A DNA stretch of 64,000 nucleotides from Firmicutes bacterium UBA4881 (GCA_002399235.1 DHDH01000029.1:9563-73562); one strand, 5' to 3'; numbered from the stretch's first letter, positions 8,659 to 17,164 are shown. Made by a program: numbers and translations. Notes: generated by a model not told the origin, from the sequence alone.

Positions 8659-9180
8659 CTAGATACTGGTAAGAACAATTTGCTCTTTAGAAAAGGAAGT
8701 TAAACTAAAGATTAGTTCACCTATAACCTCTACTGTCTCGCGTGTCAAGTTTTTGGCGAAAACCGTTAGTTTATCATCTTCGATAGTGATTACAGCTTCG
8801 CCAAAACCTTTAGCTTTTAACAATCCTTCTAGTTCTTCTTCTTTTGCTGCCTTTTTGTTTTGGTTAACTAGCTCCTGGGAAGCATCTAGGTTACCAAACT
8901 GAACTAACTTTTCTAAAGCTAATCTAGTGTTATCTCTAGCTATATCTCGATTCAATCGGTACTCTAGTAAAGGATCGTAATAAGAAGCCACTGTTGTAGT
9001 TGGACCTTCTTTAGGGTCTGAAGTTACTGGTTCTTCGTCATAGAAATCCTCCTCATAGTCTTCAGGAATTGCAGCAGAAGGAGCAGTTTTTTCATGAAAA
9101 CCCCACCAAAGTGTAATTGCAAAAGCAATAATAACTAAAACCACAAACCACCCTAAAAAATTTTTCACGCTAAACCTCAT
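8659..9180 (-). CDS. spoIIIAH: Stage III sporulation protein AH (SpoIIIAH)
   Basis: Forespore-engulfing channel component made in the mother cell; its extracellular YscJ/FliF-like domain binds SpoIIQ or its substitute. The protein is about 173 residues with a single N-terminal membrane helix (FLGWFVVLVIIAFAITLWWGF), an acidic linker, and a C-terminal domain including ARDNTRLALEKLV and the LEGLLKAKGFGEAVITIE ring-building motif. The start ATG overlaps the TGA of spoIIIAG in an ATGA. It closes the spoIIIA operon, with accB downstream. Confidence 0.93.
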   Translation of the reverse strand: MRFSVKNFLGWFVVLVIIAFAITLWWGFHEKTAPSAAIPEDYEEDFYDEEPVTSDPKEGPTTTVASYYDPLLEYRLNRDIARDNTRLALEKLVQFGNLDASQELVNQNKKAAKEEELEGLLKAKGFGEAVITIEDDKLTVFAKNLTRETVEVIGELIFSLTSFSKEQIVLTSI

Positions 9181-9668
9181 TCCTTTCCTAAAATTACAAT
9201 ACGTCCTAAGGGTAAATCCCACAGAGCTCTTACAGCTTCAATTATCATTAATTTTTGTGAACTAGTTAACTTTCTCGAACAAGTAATCACTACGCCACTT
9301 ACTTCTGGTTCTTTTTTGTGGATGATAAAACCACTCTCACCATTATTTTCTCGCATGCGCACTACTTGGCGATCTTCTTTTACCGATTTTACTTGACCTT
9401 TATCATATTCTGTCTCTACTTTCTCGTCTGCTGCCACATACAAACGGCCATTATCATTATAAGTAAGCATTACTTTAAACTGACCTAAACCAATGCCAGA
9501 AAGAAGTTCTGTAAGCTTTTCTTCTTGACCCTTTTCGGGTCTCTCTACAGTAGAAGGAGGCGATTTAGCCACTTCTTTAGGTAAGCTACCCCAAATTAAG
9601 AGGATAACCCCTAGTAGGCCAATACCAACAAGTGGCCAGGGGATTTTTTTGAAAAATTCACTGTTCAC
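9177..9668 (-). CDS. spoIIIAG: Stage III sporulation protein AG (SpoIIIAG)
   Basis: A 163-residue ring-forming component of the SpoIIIA-SpoIIQ channel. It has one N-terminal membrane segment (WPLVGIGLLGVILLIWG) and a C-terminal secretin-like ring domain ending PEVSGVVITCSRKLTSSQKL..RALWDLPLGRIVILGKE. Initiation is at GTG overlapping the spoIIIAF stop (GTGA), with a weak GGGGTTGG upstream, so translation is probably coupled. The gene order is exactly that of the B. subtilis operon. Confidence 0.92.
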   Translation of the reverse strand: MNSEFFKKIPWPLVGIGLLGVILLIWGSLPKEVAKSPPSTVERPEKGQEEKLTELLSGIGLGQFKVMLTYNDNGRLYVAADEKVETEYDKGQVKSVKEDRQVVRMRENNGESGFIIHKKEPEVSGVVITCSRKLTSSQKLMIIEAVRALWDLPLGRIVILGKE

Positions 9669-9877
9669 TCAACCAACCCCTCTAGCTGCAGATCTGCAAG
9701 AATATCGCCTAGTTTTAACAGGCGCCACATAGGATCTAATAAAATGGCAATAAAAACCAAGCCAAAGACCAAGCGCACAGTTTTACCTAACCTTTCTTCT
9801 GCAATTAGCAAGGAACTTAACTCCTCTAAAAAACAGAGACCAATTAGTTTAGCTAATGTTGGCCAAATCAGATCCAA
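9665..9877 (-). CDS. spoIIIAF: SpoIIIAF, strongly shortened
   Basis: Position between spoIIIAE and spoIIIAG and the two hydrophobic segments (about residues 5-25 and 33-50, ending ILLDPMWRLLKLG) identify this as SpoIIIAF. It is only 70 residues, whereas family members are usually around 170-210 with a cytoplasmic C-terminal domain. No frameshifted remainder exists because spoIIIAG overlaps its stop codon directly. The start is TTG with GAGGTGA upstream. It appears to be a natural minimal membrane-only form. Confidence 0.8.
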   Translation of the reverse strand: MDLIWPTLAKLIGLCFLEELSSLLIAEERLGKTVRLVFGLVFIAILLDPMWRLLKLGDILADLQLEGLVE

Positions 9878-9883
9878 TTTTAA

Positions 9884-10951
9884 TCACCTCTTTAAAAAGG
9901 TACCTATAGAAGCCATTACACCAACACTTAAATAAAACATAACAGCACTAATAATTAACAACGCCAAAAATAAGGTAATGCTTTTCTCCATACTACCAAG
10001 TGCACCTAAAAAGCGGGTCTCAGCTACTGGTTCAATTACAGCCTGTAAAAGTTTATAGACTAGTACTAAAGAAGATAAACGCAATACAGGAAACAAAGTA
10101 GCAAAAAGCAAGAATAATAGACCAATACCACTACCTAAAGACTGCACAGCTTTAGTTGACGCTTGCAAAAGATCGGCTGAACTTGCCACTTGACTACCAA
10201 CAATGGGTACAGAGCCAACTATAAAACGTGCAGTTCGAAAAGCTAAAGAATCTTTAGCAGCACTCCCTAGACCAAGGGAAGTAATCAAGCCGAAAAAGAC
10301 TGTATGCACTAACCCTAAAATAAGTAGACAGAGCCAACGAAAAAAACCAGAAAGCCTAGTAAGCATCGGTTTTTTGGAGACATAACTTGCTAAGCCTAAG
10401 ACACCAGAGGCTAAGGCTAGTGGTATAAGAAGCTTTTCTAGGATCATGGCTACAGTAGCACTTAAGCCTATTATTAGAGGACTTAATGTAAGTGTGGTAC
10501 TTATAGCTCCTCCTAAGGCCATACTACCGACAAATGGTACGAGAATCTTAATAATGTTACTTAAGGTGGTCATGGTTTCTATGGTTATTTTAGCAGCGTC
10601 TTTGAGACTAGCTACCAGAAGTAGGATTAGAATCAGATAAGCTGCTAAAAAACCTGCTTCACCCGCTTCTTTGCTAAAGGAAAGAGCAATCTCTTTAAAT
10701 ATAGCTGCAAGGACTACAATAATAATTATTTGACCAATTAGTTTCATATGAATGCGTACTTCTTTCCACAAATACCGCCATAGACTAGTAAAGATTTCTT
10801 TGGGTGAAGGATTTTCAAGCAATTTCCTCATAGTCACTGGCTCGAGTGTATCAGGAAGAAGTTCTTGTAACTCGGTAGGGATTTCTAGATACTCCTGAGG
10901 TGCTGCTAAACAGCTTGCTGATAAAAAAAGAACGAGTAGCCAAATAATCAT
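9884..10951 (-). CDS. spoIIIAE: Stage III sporulation protein AE (SpoIIIAE)
   Basis: Polytopic membrane protein of 355 residues, a core part of the mother-cell export channel. It starts with a cleavable-looking signal peptide (IIWLLVLFLSASCLAAP), then a short extracytoplasmic segment and several long hydrophobic helices. Recognisable pieces are GFLAAYLILILLLVASLKD, FVGSMALGGAISTTLT, and RFIVGSVPIVGSQVASSADL. Its ATG overlaps the spoIIIAD stop (ATGA). Confidence 0.93.
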   Translation of the reverse strand: MIIWLLVLFLSASCLAAPQEYLEIPTELQELLPDTLEPVTMRKLLENPSPKEIFTSLWRYLWKEVRIHMKLIGQIIIIVVLAAIFKEIALSFSKEAGEAGFLAAYLILILLLVASLKDAAKITIETMTTLSNIIKILVPFVGSMALGGAISTTLTLSPLIIGLSATVAMILEKLLIPLALASGVLGLASYVSKKPMLTRLSGFFRWLCLLILGLVHTVFFGLITSLGLGSAAKDSLAFRTARFIVGSVPIVGSQVASSADLLQASTKAVQSLGSGIGLLFLLFATLFPVLRLSSLVLVYKLLQAVIEPVAETRFLGALGSMEKSITLFLALLIISAVMFYLSVGVMASIGTFLKR

Positions 10952-11337
10952 CTCGGTAGTACCTCCAGTAGCCCCTTTAAAACGGCTTTGAGTACTGGGA
11001 GAGACATCACAACAATTATTATTTTCCCAGCCAGCTCAATTTTGGCAGCCAAAGCTTCTTGTTCACTATCTCTAGCTATATCAGCTGCTAAACCTGCTAA
11101 AAAGGCTGTGCCTAATATCTTACCCATCATCTCTAAATAGGCAAATTTTAGACCACTTAGGTAACCAAATTCGCGAAAAGATTCCCATATTAACTCTAGA
11201 GGTTCAAAAACAAGGCCTAAAATCACTAAGATACCTGCTAAAAGTACTGGCAAGCTAGCTTCTTTGAGGTGTTCTTTAAGTATTAAAGTAGCAACTAAAG
11301 TTATTAAACCAACTCCTAGAACCTGCCAAATGGCCAT
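10948..11337 (-). CDS. spoIIIAD: Stage III sporulation protein AD (SpoIIIAD)
   Basis: A 129-residue membrane protein with four hydrophobic segments. The central LKFAYLEMMGKILGTAFLAGLAADIARDSEQEALAAKIELAGKIIIV block is the SpoIIIAC/AD family signature. Length is normal. It lies 12 nt after spoIIIAC and overlaps spoIIIAE. It belongs to the conserved membrane core of the feeding channel. Confidence 0.93.
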   Translation of the reverse strand: MAIWQVLGVGLITLVATLILKEHLKEASLPVLLAGILVILGLVFEPLELIWESFREFGYLSGLKFAYLEMMGKILGTAFLAGLAADIARDSEQEALAAKIELAGKIIIVVMSLPVLKAVLKGLLEVLPR

Positions 11338-11349
11338 GTCCTTAGCCTC

Positions 11350-11544
11350 CTATAACCCAAAGAGGGACCGAATGTTGTTAAACAACTTGGCTACTAAGTC
11401 TAAAACTAGTACTAATCCCACCAAAATACCAGCTAAAGTAACCAATTGAGCCATTTCTTCTTTACCAGCTTGTTTTAATACCGAGTGCGCCACCGCTGTT
11501 AATAGTCCAAGGCCTGCTAATTGTAAAATCAAATCAACTTGCAC
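11350..11544 (-). CDS. spoIIIAC: Stage III sporulation protein AC (SpoIIIAC)
   Basis: A 64-residue protein with two membrane helices joined by HSVLKQAGKEEMAQLVTLAG, the typical family core. I start it at the GTG at 11544, which has GGGGGAG five bases upstream and gives VQVDLILQLAGLG; the longer in-frame reading overlaps spoIIIAB and has no family counterpart. Neighbours confirm the assignment. Confidence 0.92.
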   Translation of the reverse strand: MQVDLILQLAGLGLLTAVAHSVLKQAGKEEMAQLVTLAGILVGLVLVLDLVAKLFNNIRSLFGL

Positions 11545-11555
11545 GAAAACTCCCC

Positions 11556-12038
11556 CTAGCAAGTAAGTAGCACTACTAAGAGTGCTGTCAAAGGGGAGAG
11601 CCAGCGCCAAAGTGGTGTTACTTTAATTAATTTTTCTTGATTTTTTTTGCGGCTTTCTTCTAGCCGGGCGAGAGCTCTCAAAATAAGTGCTGTTTGTTCT
11701 TGATCGGTACCGCGACCAAGTCGTAAACCTAATTCGTTTAGAACCTTTCTCTCTTCATTTTTTAGCGGTAATAGTTCTAAATTAAAAAGACACGCTTCAC
11801 CATTTTGGGCTCTTTCCACCGCCTCCAGGAAAAATATCTTAGTCTGTTTAGTCACTTTAGCCGCTTGGGTAAAAGCTACAGGTAGAGGTTTTAAGGCAAA
11901 AGAGATTTCATTTTCGATAATAGATAAAGCCAACTGCAGTTCTTCGATCAGGCTTAAATAGCTTTCTCCTCTTCTAATGCCCCACAGACCAAAAAGGAGG
12001 CCAGTAAAAAGTATTGTCAGTTGTCCATATATTTTCAT
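11556..12038 (-). CDS. spoIIIAB: Stage III sporulation protein AB (SpoIIIAB)
   Basis: A 160-residue protein with an N-terminal membrane helix, a cytoplasmic coiled region (ELQLALSIIENEISFALKPLP, resembling type II secretion GspF proteins) and a C-terminal membrane helix (WRWLSPLTALLVVLL). Its start lies about 65 nt inside the end of spoIIIAA, a longer overlap than usual. It is an essential mother-cell component of the SpoIIIA complex. Confidence 0.92.
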   Translation of the reverse strand: MKIYGQLTILFTGLLFGLWGIRRGESYLSLIEELQLALSIIENEISFALKPLPVAFTQAAKVTKQTKIFFLEAVERAQNGEACLFNLELLPLKNEERKVLNELGLRLGRGTDQEQTALILRALARLEESRKKNQEKLIKVTPLWRWLSPLTALLVVLLTC

Positions 12039-12870
12039 CAGTAATCCCCCCTACAAAAACCGGTTTATCTCCAGGTTTTTTAGCTAGTAAAACCCCAATT
12101 TCAAAAAAACTTTTCGGCATTTTAGTTCCATGCCAAGTAGCTAGAACCTTGACACCCATTTCGCTAGCTTTTTGCATTATTTCATAGTCATGGCCAAAGC
12201 CGATCTCATCGGTAGCAATAATATCTGGTCGCATACCTCTTAAAAGAATCTCAAAGCCTTCTTTTTTAGGGCAACCGGTCAAAATATCCACTGTAAACCC
12301 TAAATTAAATGCAGGCAACCCTTTACTACAAGCAGCGATCTCTCCTCGTTCATCGATGACACCTATGGTATAACCTGTTTGGCTTAAATAGCGAATTAAA
12401 TCTCTTAGAACAGTAGTTTTGCCAGCTCCTGGAGAACCTACTATTAGAGTATGTTTAGGACTTTTAGCGTAAAAAGGGTAAAGAAAGTCAGCTGCTCCCT
12501 TAATATCCTTTGCTAAACGAATGTTGAGAGAATTAATATTTCGCTGCATCCGGATCCCTTTATCGTCTAAAGCAACCTCTCCTATCAGTCCTACTCGGTG
12601 TCCTCCAGGTAGCATTAAAAAACCTTGCTTTAGTTCCTCTCTATAAGCGTATAATGAGGCCTCAGTAATGCGATCAAGAGTTTCGGCAATATCCCTCTCT
12701 GTAACCAGGTAACCAAGATGAAAAGGGCAAATAGAACCATCTTTTACTGCTTCTTCCCGGCCTAATTTTCTTATTGCTAGTGGCCTTCCTTGTCTAAGTC
12801 TAATTTCTGTAGCTTCGTGCATTAATAAACCTAATTCTTTTCTTAGGCGCTCACCTAAATATTGCTCCAT
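11974..12870 (-). CDS. spoIIIAA: Stage III sporulation protein AA (SpoIIIAA) ATPase
   Basis: Secretion-type ATPase, 298 residues, thought to power the SpoIIIA channel from the mother-cell cytoplasm. Walker A is GSPGAGKTTVLRDL, followed by GVIDERGEIAA and the Walker B region RGMRPDIIATDEIG; LATWHGTK lies near the C-terminal side. The ATG has TTAGGAGG upstream. As first gene of the operon it probably has a mother-cell (SigE) promoter; a weak candidate (GTCATAAA at 12931-12938 and AATAATAT at 12912-12919, spacing shorter than ideal) lies upstream. The C-terminal 20 residues overlap spoIIIAB. Confidence 0.94.
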   Translation of the reverse strand: MEQYLGERLRKELGLLMHEATEIRLRQGRPLAIRKLGREEAVKDGSICPFHLGYLVTERDIAETLDRITEASLYAYREELKQGFLMLPGGHRVGLIGEVALDDKGIRMQRNINSLNIRLAKDIKGAADFLYPFYAKSPKHTLIVGSPGAGKTTVLRDLIRYLSQTGYTIGVIDERGEIAACSKGLPAFNLGFTVDILTGCPKKEGFEILLRGMRPDIIATDEIGFGHDYEIMQKASEMGVKVLATWHGTKMPKSFFEIGVLLAKKPGDKPVFVGGITDENIWTTDNTFYWPPFWSVGH

Positions 12871-13014
12871 GGTTTTTCCTCCTAAAGTACGGACAATCCC
12901 AGTAATTAATCATATTATTCTCATTTGATCTTTATGACAGGCCTTGGGGCAGGATTTCTAATCGCGAAGGTTAAATACTTAGAGAATTATGCTTCTAGAT
13001 GGAGGAAATAAATT

Positions 13015-13983
13015 ATGATTACTGGTTCATTCTTGGATTTTCAGCATCACAATAACAAAGAAACTACTTGGAACACTCAAGTAGCTGCTTTTACTGGTGA
13101 AATGTGGGAAGAGAAAATAGATGAAATGGCTGCAGTTGGCATAGAGTACATCGTCATCCTATCAGTGGCTCTTGATTATAAAAGTTTTTATCCCTCCAAA
13201 ATTTTCCCCCAGTGGGAAATGAAAGCTCAAGATCCTCTGTTAGCTGTTTTACATGCTGCCGAAAGGAACAAAATGAAGGTATTTCTTGGAGCTGGTTTTT
13301 ATGGCAACTGGACTAACCCCTGGGAAGCTTTTTCTGACAAAGAAGTCCGAGAAAGAACTCGCCAAGCAATACAGGAGTTAGCCATAAAGTATGGTGATTT
13401 CCGCAGTTTCTACGGTTTTTACTGGCCTAACGAATTAGGTATAGACGGCCATTTCCCACAGGTCTTTATCGACCATGTTAAAGAGTGTAATGCTTGGGCT
13501 CATACCTATTTACCCAAAGCTAAAACTCTCATAGCTCCTTATGGGACCAATAAAGCTATTCCCGATGATCTATATGTAAATCAACTACAAGAGATGGGAA
13601 TTGATATTGTCGCTTATCAAGACGAGGTAGGTGCTAGAAAGAGTAAGCCCGAGGATCTTCCTAGAATCTTTGCGGAGTTAAAAAAAGCTCATGAAAAAGC
13701 GAATGTCACTCTCTGGGCTGATATGGAAATCTATGAATTTGAAGGAGAAATACTTGTTTCTCGCCTATTGCCAGGTGATTTCACTCGCATCGATAAGCAA
13801 CTTCAGGCTCTGATCCCTCTTGTCGAAGAGATTGTTTGTTATCAATATCTAGGGATTATGAATAAACCTAGTTCTTTAGCCTTTGCTGGCCCTAAAGAAA
13901 CAGAAAAACTTTATCTCGATTACACTTCCAAGTATCCAGCTCAAACCAAAACTAAATTCTCTTCATTTGCCAACGAAAAATAA
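13015..13983 (+). CDS. DUF4434 domain-containing protein (glycoside hydrolase-like TIM barrel)
   Basis: A 322-residue cytoplasmic-looking protein with no signal peptide. It begins GSFLDFQHHNN and has a barrel-like succession: EMAAVGIEYIVILSV, MKVFLGAGFYGNW, FYGFYWPNELG, IDIVAYQDEVG, VTLWADMEIYEFEG. This pattern is that of the DUF4434 family, related to glycosidases; the acidic residues at the strand ends (NE, QDEVG, DME) are candidate catalytic groups. The substrate is unknown. The start has TGGAGGAAATAA upstream. It is divergent from spoIIIAA, followed by a strong terminator, and is the first gene of the accessory region that splits the efp-spoIIIA block. Confidence 0.8.
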   Translation: MITGSFLDFQHHNNKETTWNTQVAAFTGEMWEEKIDEMAAVGIEYIVILSVALDYKSFYPSKIFPQWEMKAQDPLLAVLHAAERNKMKVFLGAGFYGNWTNPWEAFSDKEVRERTRQAIQELAIKYGDFRSFYGFYWPNELGIDGHFPQVFIDHVKECNAWAHTYLPKAKTLIAPYGTNKAIPDDLYVNQLQEMGIDIVAYQDEVGARKSKPEDLPRIFAELKKAHEKANVTLWADMEIYEFEGEILVSRLLPGDFTRIDKQLQALIPLVEEIVCYQYLGIMNKPSSLAFAGPKETEKLYLDYTSKYPAQTKTKFSSFANEK

Positions 13984-14039
13984 GAGTCTTAAAAGATAGG
14001 CTACCCATTTGTAGAGTAACCTAACTCCCACAACATTAA

Positions 14040-14071
14040 AGAACCGCCAGTACCTGGTGGTTCTTTTGCTT
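14040..14071 (+). terminator. Rho-independent terminator after the DUF4434 gene
   Basis: An 11-bp stem (AGAACCGCCAG paired with CTGGTGGTTCT, one G-U pair) with a TAC loop, followed by TTTGCTTT on the plus strand. It lies about 57 nt after the stop of the DUF4434 gene. Confidence 0.85.
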
Positions 14072-14466
14072 TGGCAATTACATGCAGGTGAATTTTATTG
14101 ACAAAGAACCTATTTTTCTAATCTTCTTGTTAGTTTGGGTTTTAGTAAACAGTACTTGGATATTTGCCAATCTTCATTTACAGTGAAACATTTTAATGAA
14201 CGTTACGTATTACGTGTTAAAAGCTATAGAGATGTTTTTCAAAAACCATTTATACGGCAATCAAAATTATAATCCACAAAGGTATTTCTAAATGAGAATG
14301 CTCTTCGTTTAATTAGGAGTTAAAGATGAAGAATTAGATGTGTCTACTAAAATGAGCTTCATATGGGAAAACTAGTGTCGCCATACCCTTTAAAATAGTC
14401 AAGATCATTGCCTAGTAAATACTCCACCCTCTGGGGGAAAAATATAATAACCTTATAAGGGAGTTA
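14072..14466. other. Gene-free stretch with decayed coding fragments
   Basis: About 400 nt with no complete gene. A plus-strand stretch ending in TAA at 14270-14272 stays open for 56 codons (it includes VKHFNERYVLRVKSYRDVF) but has no convincing start, and a shorter open piece follows near 14320-14372 (VKDEELDVSTKMSF). Both look like remains of lost genes. I cannot name the parent family. Confidence 0.4.
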
Positions 14467-15023
14467 TGTTGAAAATGAAAAATGCAAGGTTTTTTTGCTA
14501 GTGTTTCTTATGTCTCTAAGTTGTTTAGCCACAAACTCTTTTAGTGGGCTACAGTGGGGTGCTTCCGAAGAAGAAATAAAAAAGATTGAGCACTCGCAGC
14601 TTTTCGAAAAAAGGTTAGAAAAAGTTAACAATTTTAGCAAACAAAACGAAGAAACAAACACTGTTTTAGTGTATCATGTTTACGATGTCACCCAAGAATG
14701 AGGTGGGTTGCTTTATTACTTGTGGAATAATAAAATGTACAGAGCACAATATAGGTTTAAAGTTACGGGTCCAGAGAATGCGATTTTTTAACAAAATCGA
14801 TGAAACATTGGCTAAAGTCTATGGAGAAAAAGCCAAAATAACAAACACTGAGAATTATTATGTATATGAAACAACTGATCTTAAAATATCACTTGAAACA
14901 GATGGCAACTTAGTATTGATTACTTATGTCTTTAAACCAATTGAAAGTGCATTAAACGACAAATTACAGACTAATGTAAATAAGTATTTAGGTATAGATA
15001 AGGATCTCACACCTTACTTTTAG
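14467..15023 (+). pseudogene. Broken gene for a small secreted protein
   Basis: Three lesions interrupt what would otherwise be one protein of about 185 residues. The first frame (ATG at 14467) stops inside a signal peptide because a run of seven T (14490-14496) is one base out; restoring one T gives MLKMKNARFFLLVFLMSLSC, a signal peptide that leads into GLQWGASEEEIKKIE. An in-frame TGA at 14699-14701 interrupts the middle, after which the same frame continues GGLLYYLWNNKMYRAQYRFKV. A second frame change falls in another T run (14784-14789), leading into NKIDETLAKVYGEKAKI to the stop at 15023. The parent function is not recognised. Sequencing error in homopolymers could explain two of the three defects, but not the TGA. 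Confidence 0.65.
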
Positions 15024-15196
15024 CAAGAATATAGGAGTGCTTATTATACTCTCCACCACTTATACGTAAATATCATACCTCTCATCTTGATAGATAGGAG
15101 CTTTGATTATCTTTTGACTAAAATAGAACCTTGCTCGATAAGCCCGTATTTTAGTTATAAGAGGTTCAAAGTTTTATTCTCCTTTCTCTGATTTCA

Positions 15197-15236
15197 AAAA
15201 TATGACCGCCTAGCTTAAGCTAGACGGTCATATTTT
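15197..15236 (-). terminator. Terminator of the first csoR copy
   Basis: A long inverted repeat (AAAATATGACCG...CGGTCATATTTT, with CTAGCTTAAGCTAG inside) that overlaps the csoR stop region and is followed on the minus strand by TTTTTG. It differs completely from the hairpin after the second csoR copy, so the duplication ends between gene and terminator. Confidence 0.8.
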
Positions 15237-15510
15237 AGTTCATTAGAGCTTTTATAGTTTTAATTAATTCGTCAATAGCTGGAGCACTTTCTTCGGTGTT
15301 ACCAAGAGCATTCTTAAAACAAGTATTAACATGGTTTTCTAAAAGCAGTTCACTAGCTTTGGTTAATGTAGAGCGTGCAGCCCAAATTTGGTGAAGAACA
15401 TCAAGGCAGTACTTATCTTCTTCGATCATCTTTTTAATGCCACGAATCTGCCCTTCTACTCGGTTTAGCCTATTTAGCAGATCCTTTTTGGAGCTATCTT
15501 GTTTAGTCAA
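15235..15510 (-). CDS. csoR: CsoR-type copper-sensing repressor, duplicate copy
   Basis: A 91-residue DUF156/CsoR-family repressor. The Cu(I) ligands C35 (in YCLDVLH), H60 and C64 (in ENHVNTC) are all kept, and the reading frame is intact. It differs from the copy at 17519-17794 at only about five positions. It is the leading part of a duplicated csoR-copA segment; its own copA is destroyed, and no CsoR operator or promoter is evident nearby, so it may be silent or depend on read-through from outside. Confidence 0.88.
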   Translation of the reverse strand: MTKQDSSKKDLLNRLNRVEGQIRGIKKMIEEDKYCLDVLHQIWAARSTLTKASELLLENHVNTCFKNALGNTEESAPAIDELIKTIKALMN

Positions 15511-15511
15511 A

Positions 15512-15940
15512 TTAATTACCGCCCGTAAAATAACTAAAACTGTTTTTCCATCTTCTAAGCCTAAGTGCTACAGATACAGAACTAAAAGCCATAGCAGCAC
15601 CTGATAAAACAGGCGAAAGTAAACCACTAGCAGCGATAGGAATCCCTAAAGAATTATAAAACAACGCCTAAAAGAGGTTCTCGCGGATATTTTTCATTGT
15701 TTTATGACTTAAATCTATAGCAGCTTGTATATTAGCAAGATCCCCATTTAAAATGGGTAATATGATCTGCTTCCATTGCTACATCAGTACCTGTCCATAA
15801 AGCAAAACCCACATCAGCAGTAGCTAGTGCAGAAGCATCATTAATGCCATCACCGGCCATGCCAACTACCATATTCACACTTTTGAGTCTCGGTACTTCA
15901 TCAGCTTTATGTTCCTCTGCTAGAACATTTTCTATACCTA
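15512..15940 (-). pseudogene. copA: Decayed 3' fragment of a copper P-type ATPase gene (duplicate of copA)
   Basis: Aligns base for base with the last ~430 nt of the intact copA at 17796-20216. Damage includes a TGG-to-TAG change in the NLFWAL segment (seen at about 15670 on the minus strand), a one-base insertion near 15750, and two in-frame 9-base losses (near 15567 and 15912; the second removes VLP from AEVLPEHK). Homology stops abruptly at about 15940, so the first 80 percent of the gene is absent. The readable piece covers the GDGINDASALATADVGFAL hinge region only. Confidence 0.9.
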
Positions 15941-15976
15941 GAATACAGTAATAATTAACCCTCATATCTCACTTAA

Positions 15977-16159
15977 CTATGCTACTTTAGCTAGAGCTTT
16001 GTCCTTGTGTTTTAATTCTTTTTTGAGACTTTTAGATTTCTCTATCTCTTCTTTTAGCTGGTTTTTTAATTTCTTAGGATCTTCTATTACTGTATAATTA
16101 GCGTAGCGCATTGATCTCTCCAGGCTTTTACATCGCTCACATAGATGTCTTTCCTGAGA
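15977..16159 (-). pseudogene. Short coiled-coil fragment, possibly from an IS3-type transposase OrfA
   Basis: A minus-strand reading frame open for about 60 codons, with an ATG at 16111 preceded by GGAGAG. The product of the ATG is about 44 residues, very lysine- and glutamate-rich, and contains LKKELKHKDKALAKVA. That ending resembles the C-terminal coiled coil of small IS3-family OrfA proteins (pattern E-L-x-R-K-D-K-A-L-A), but it stops where those continue. I see no inverted repeats and no OrfB. It may instead be a small unrelated protein. Confidence 0.35.
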
Positions 16160-16402
16160 TTATTCGTCCATTTTATGCACATTATAACTTGACCATTATC
16201 AGATATTGCCAAATACATATAAAAGAGCTGTTAATCTTCACCTGTAAAGTGATTCTAATTAATATTGCTTAAAACAGCTTGTAATCTAGAACTCTTCTAA
16301 AGATATTAGCATTGAAATTATTAGCTCATCAAAGATCATGACAAATACAAACATGGTATTATGTGTAGTTAAATACACTAATAATATTGTCTCTTTGAAC
16401 TC

Positions 16403-17092
16403 TTAATGTATAACTCCTTTCTTCCGCATAATCACAGTTCCATCTTCAAGCGCTGTTGTTTCTTCAGGATAATAACGAAGGCCAACTATATTTTTATTTT
16501 GAACAATATCCCCAATCAATCGTCCCATAATATTATCTATTTCGGTTTTAAATTTCACTTGTTCATAATAATATTCACCATACATCCTTAGAAAATCTAA
16601 GGAAAAATTATCTAAAGATGCTCCTAATCCATTAAACAACTCTTCAATTTGTCTGTTATTTATTTCAGGGAATAATGTCCTAGCTAGAACTATCATTGCT
16701 GTCTTCATATCACTTACTGTTCTCTTGTCTAAAATGTATCTTTTATCGATATATAGTGTAAATGATATTATGTTGTTTGTTTTTTTATCAGTCCTAACAA
16801 AAAAACCTATAGGTAAGGTAATTCCTTCATCAGTTATAAAATCGTACTCTCCTCTACCCTTGTACTTATTATTAATTAAAATTAAGTCTTCACGTTTTAA
16901 TTGCACTGCATAATAATTCCATCTCTGGACAAATTGATCTGGATTATCTAGTGGATTATCTTGCGAAAAAATAGTCTTACTATTATCAATTGCTCTCTTC
17001 TTAGTTAAATTCCTGTCCTCCTGTTCTTTTTCGCATAAATATGTTAATAACTTCTCTGCTTCTAAAGGTACCTTTTGCTCAGAGCTTTTACA
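16403..17092 (-). pseudogene. Lipoprotein-like gene that has lost its signal peptide
   Basis: The frame is open for 229 codons, ending at 16403. It begins, immediately after a TAG stop, with CKSSEQKVPLEAEKLL, which looks like the mature N terminus of a lipoprotein whose lipobox cysteine is still present but whose signal peptide and start codon are missing. The only usable start is a GTG at 16906 inside the gene, giving a 167-residue C-terminal part (DEGITLPIGFFVR, TLFPEINNRQIEELFNGLG). Family not recognised. A hairpin at 17128-17158 sits where the signal sequence should be. Confidence 0.5.
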
Positions 17093-17127
17093 CTAATCAT
17101 TACATTCTATTTCCTTAACAATACTTG

Positions 17128-17164
17128 TTAACCCAGGGATAATAAACCCCTGGGTTAATTTTTT
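17128..17164 (+). terminator. Terminator-like hairpin without an upstream gene
   Basis: A perfect 11-bp stem (TTAACCCAGGG / CCCTGGGTTAA) followed by TTTTTT on the plus strand. No plus-strand gene precedes it, so it may be a leftover or an inverted repeat bordering the truncated lipoprotein-like gene. Confidence 0.5.
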
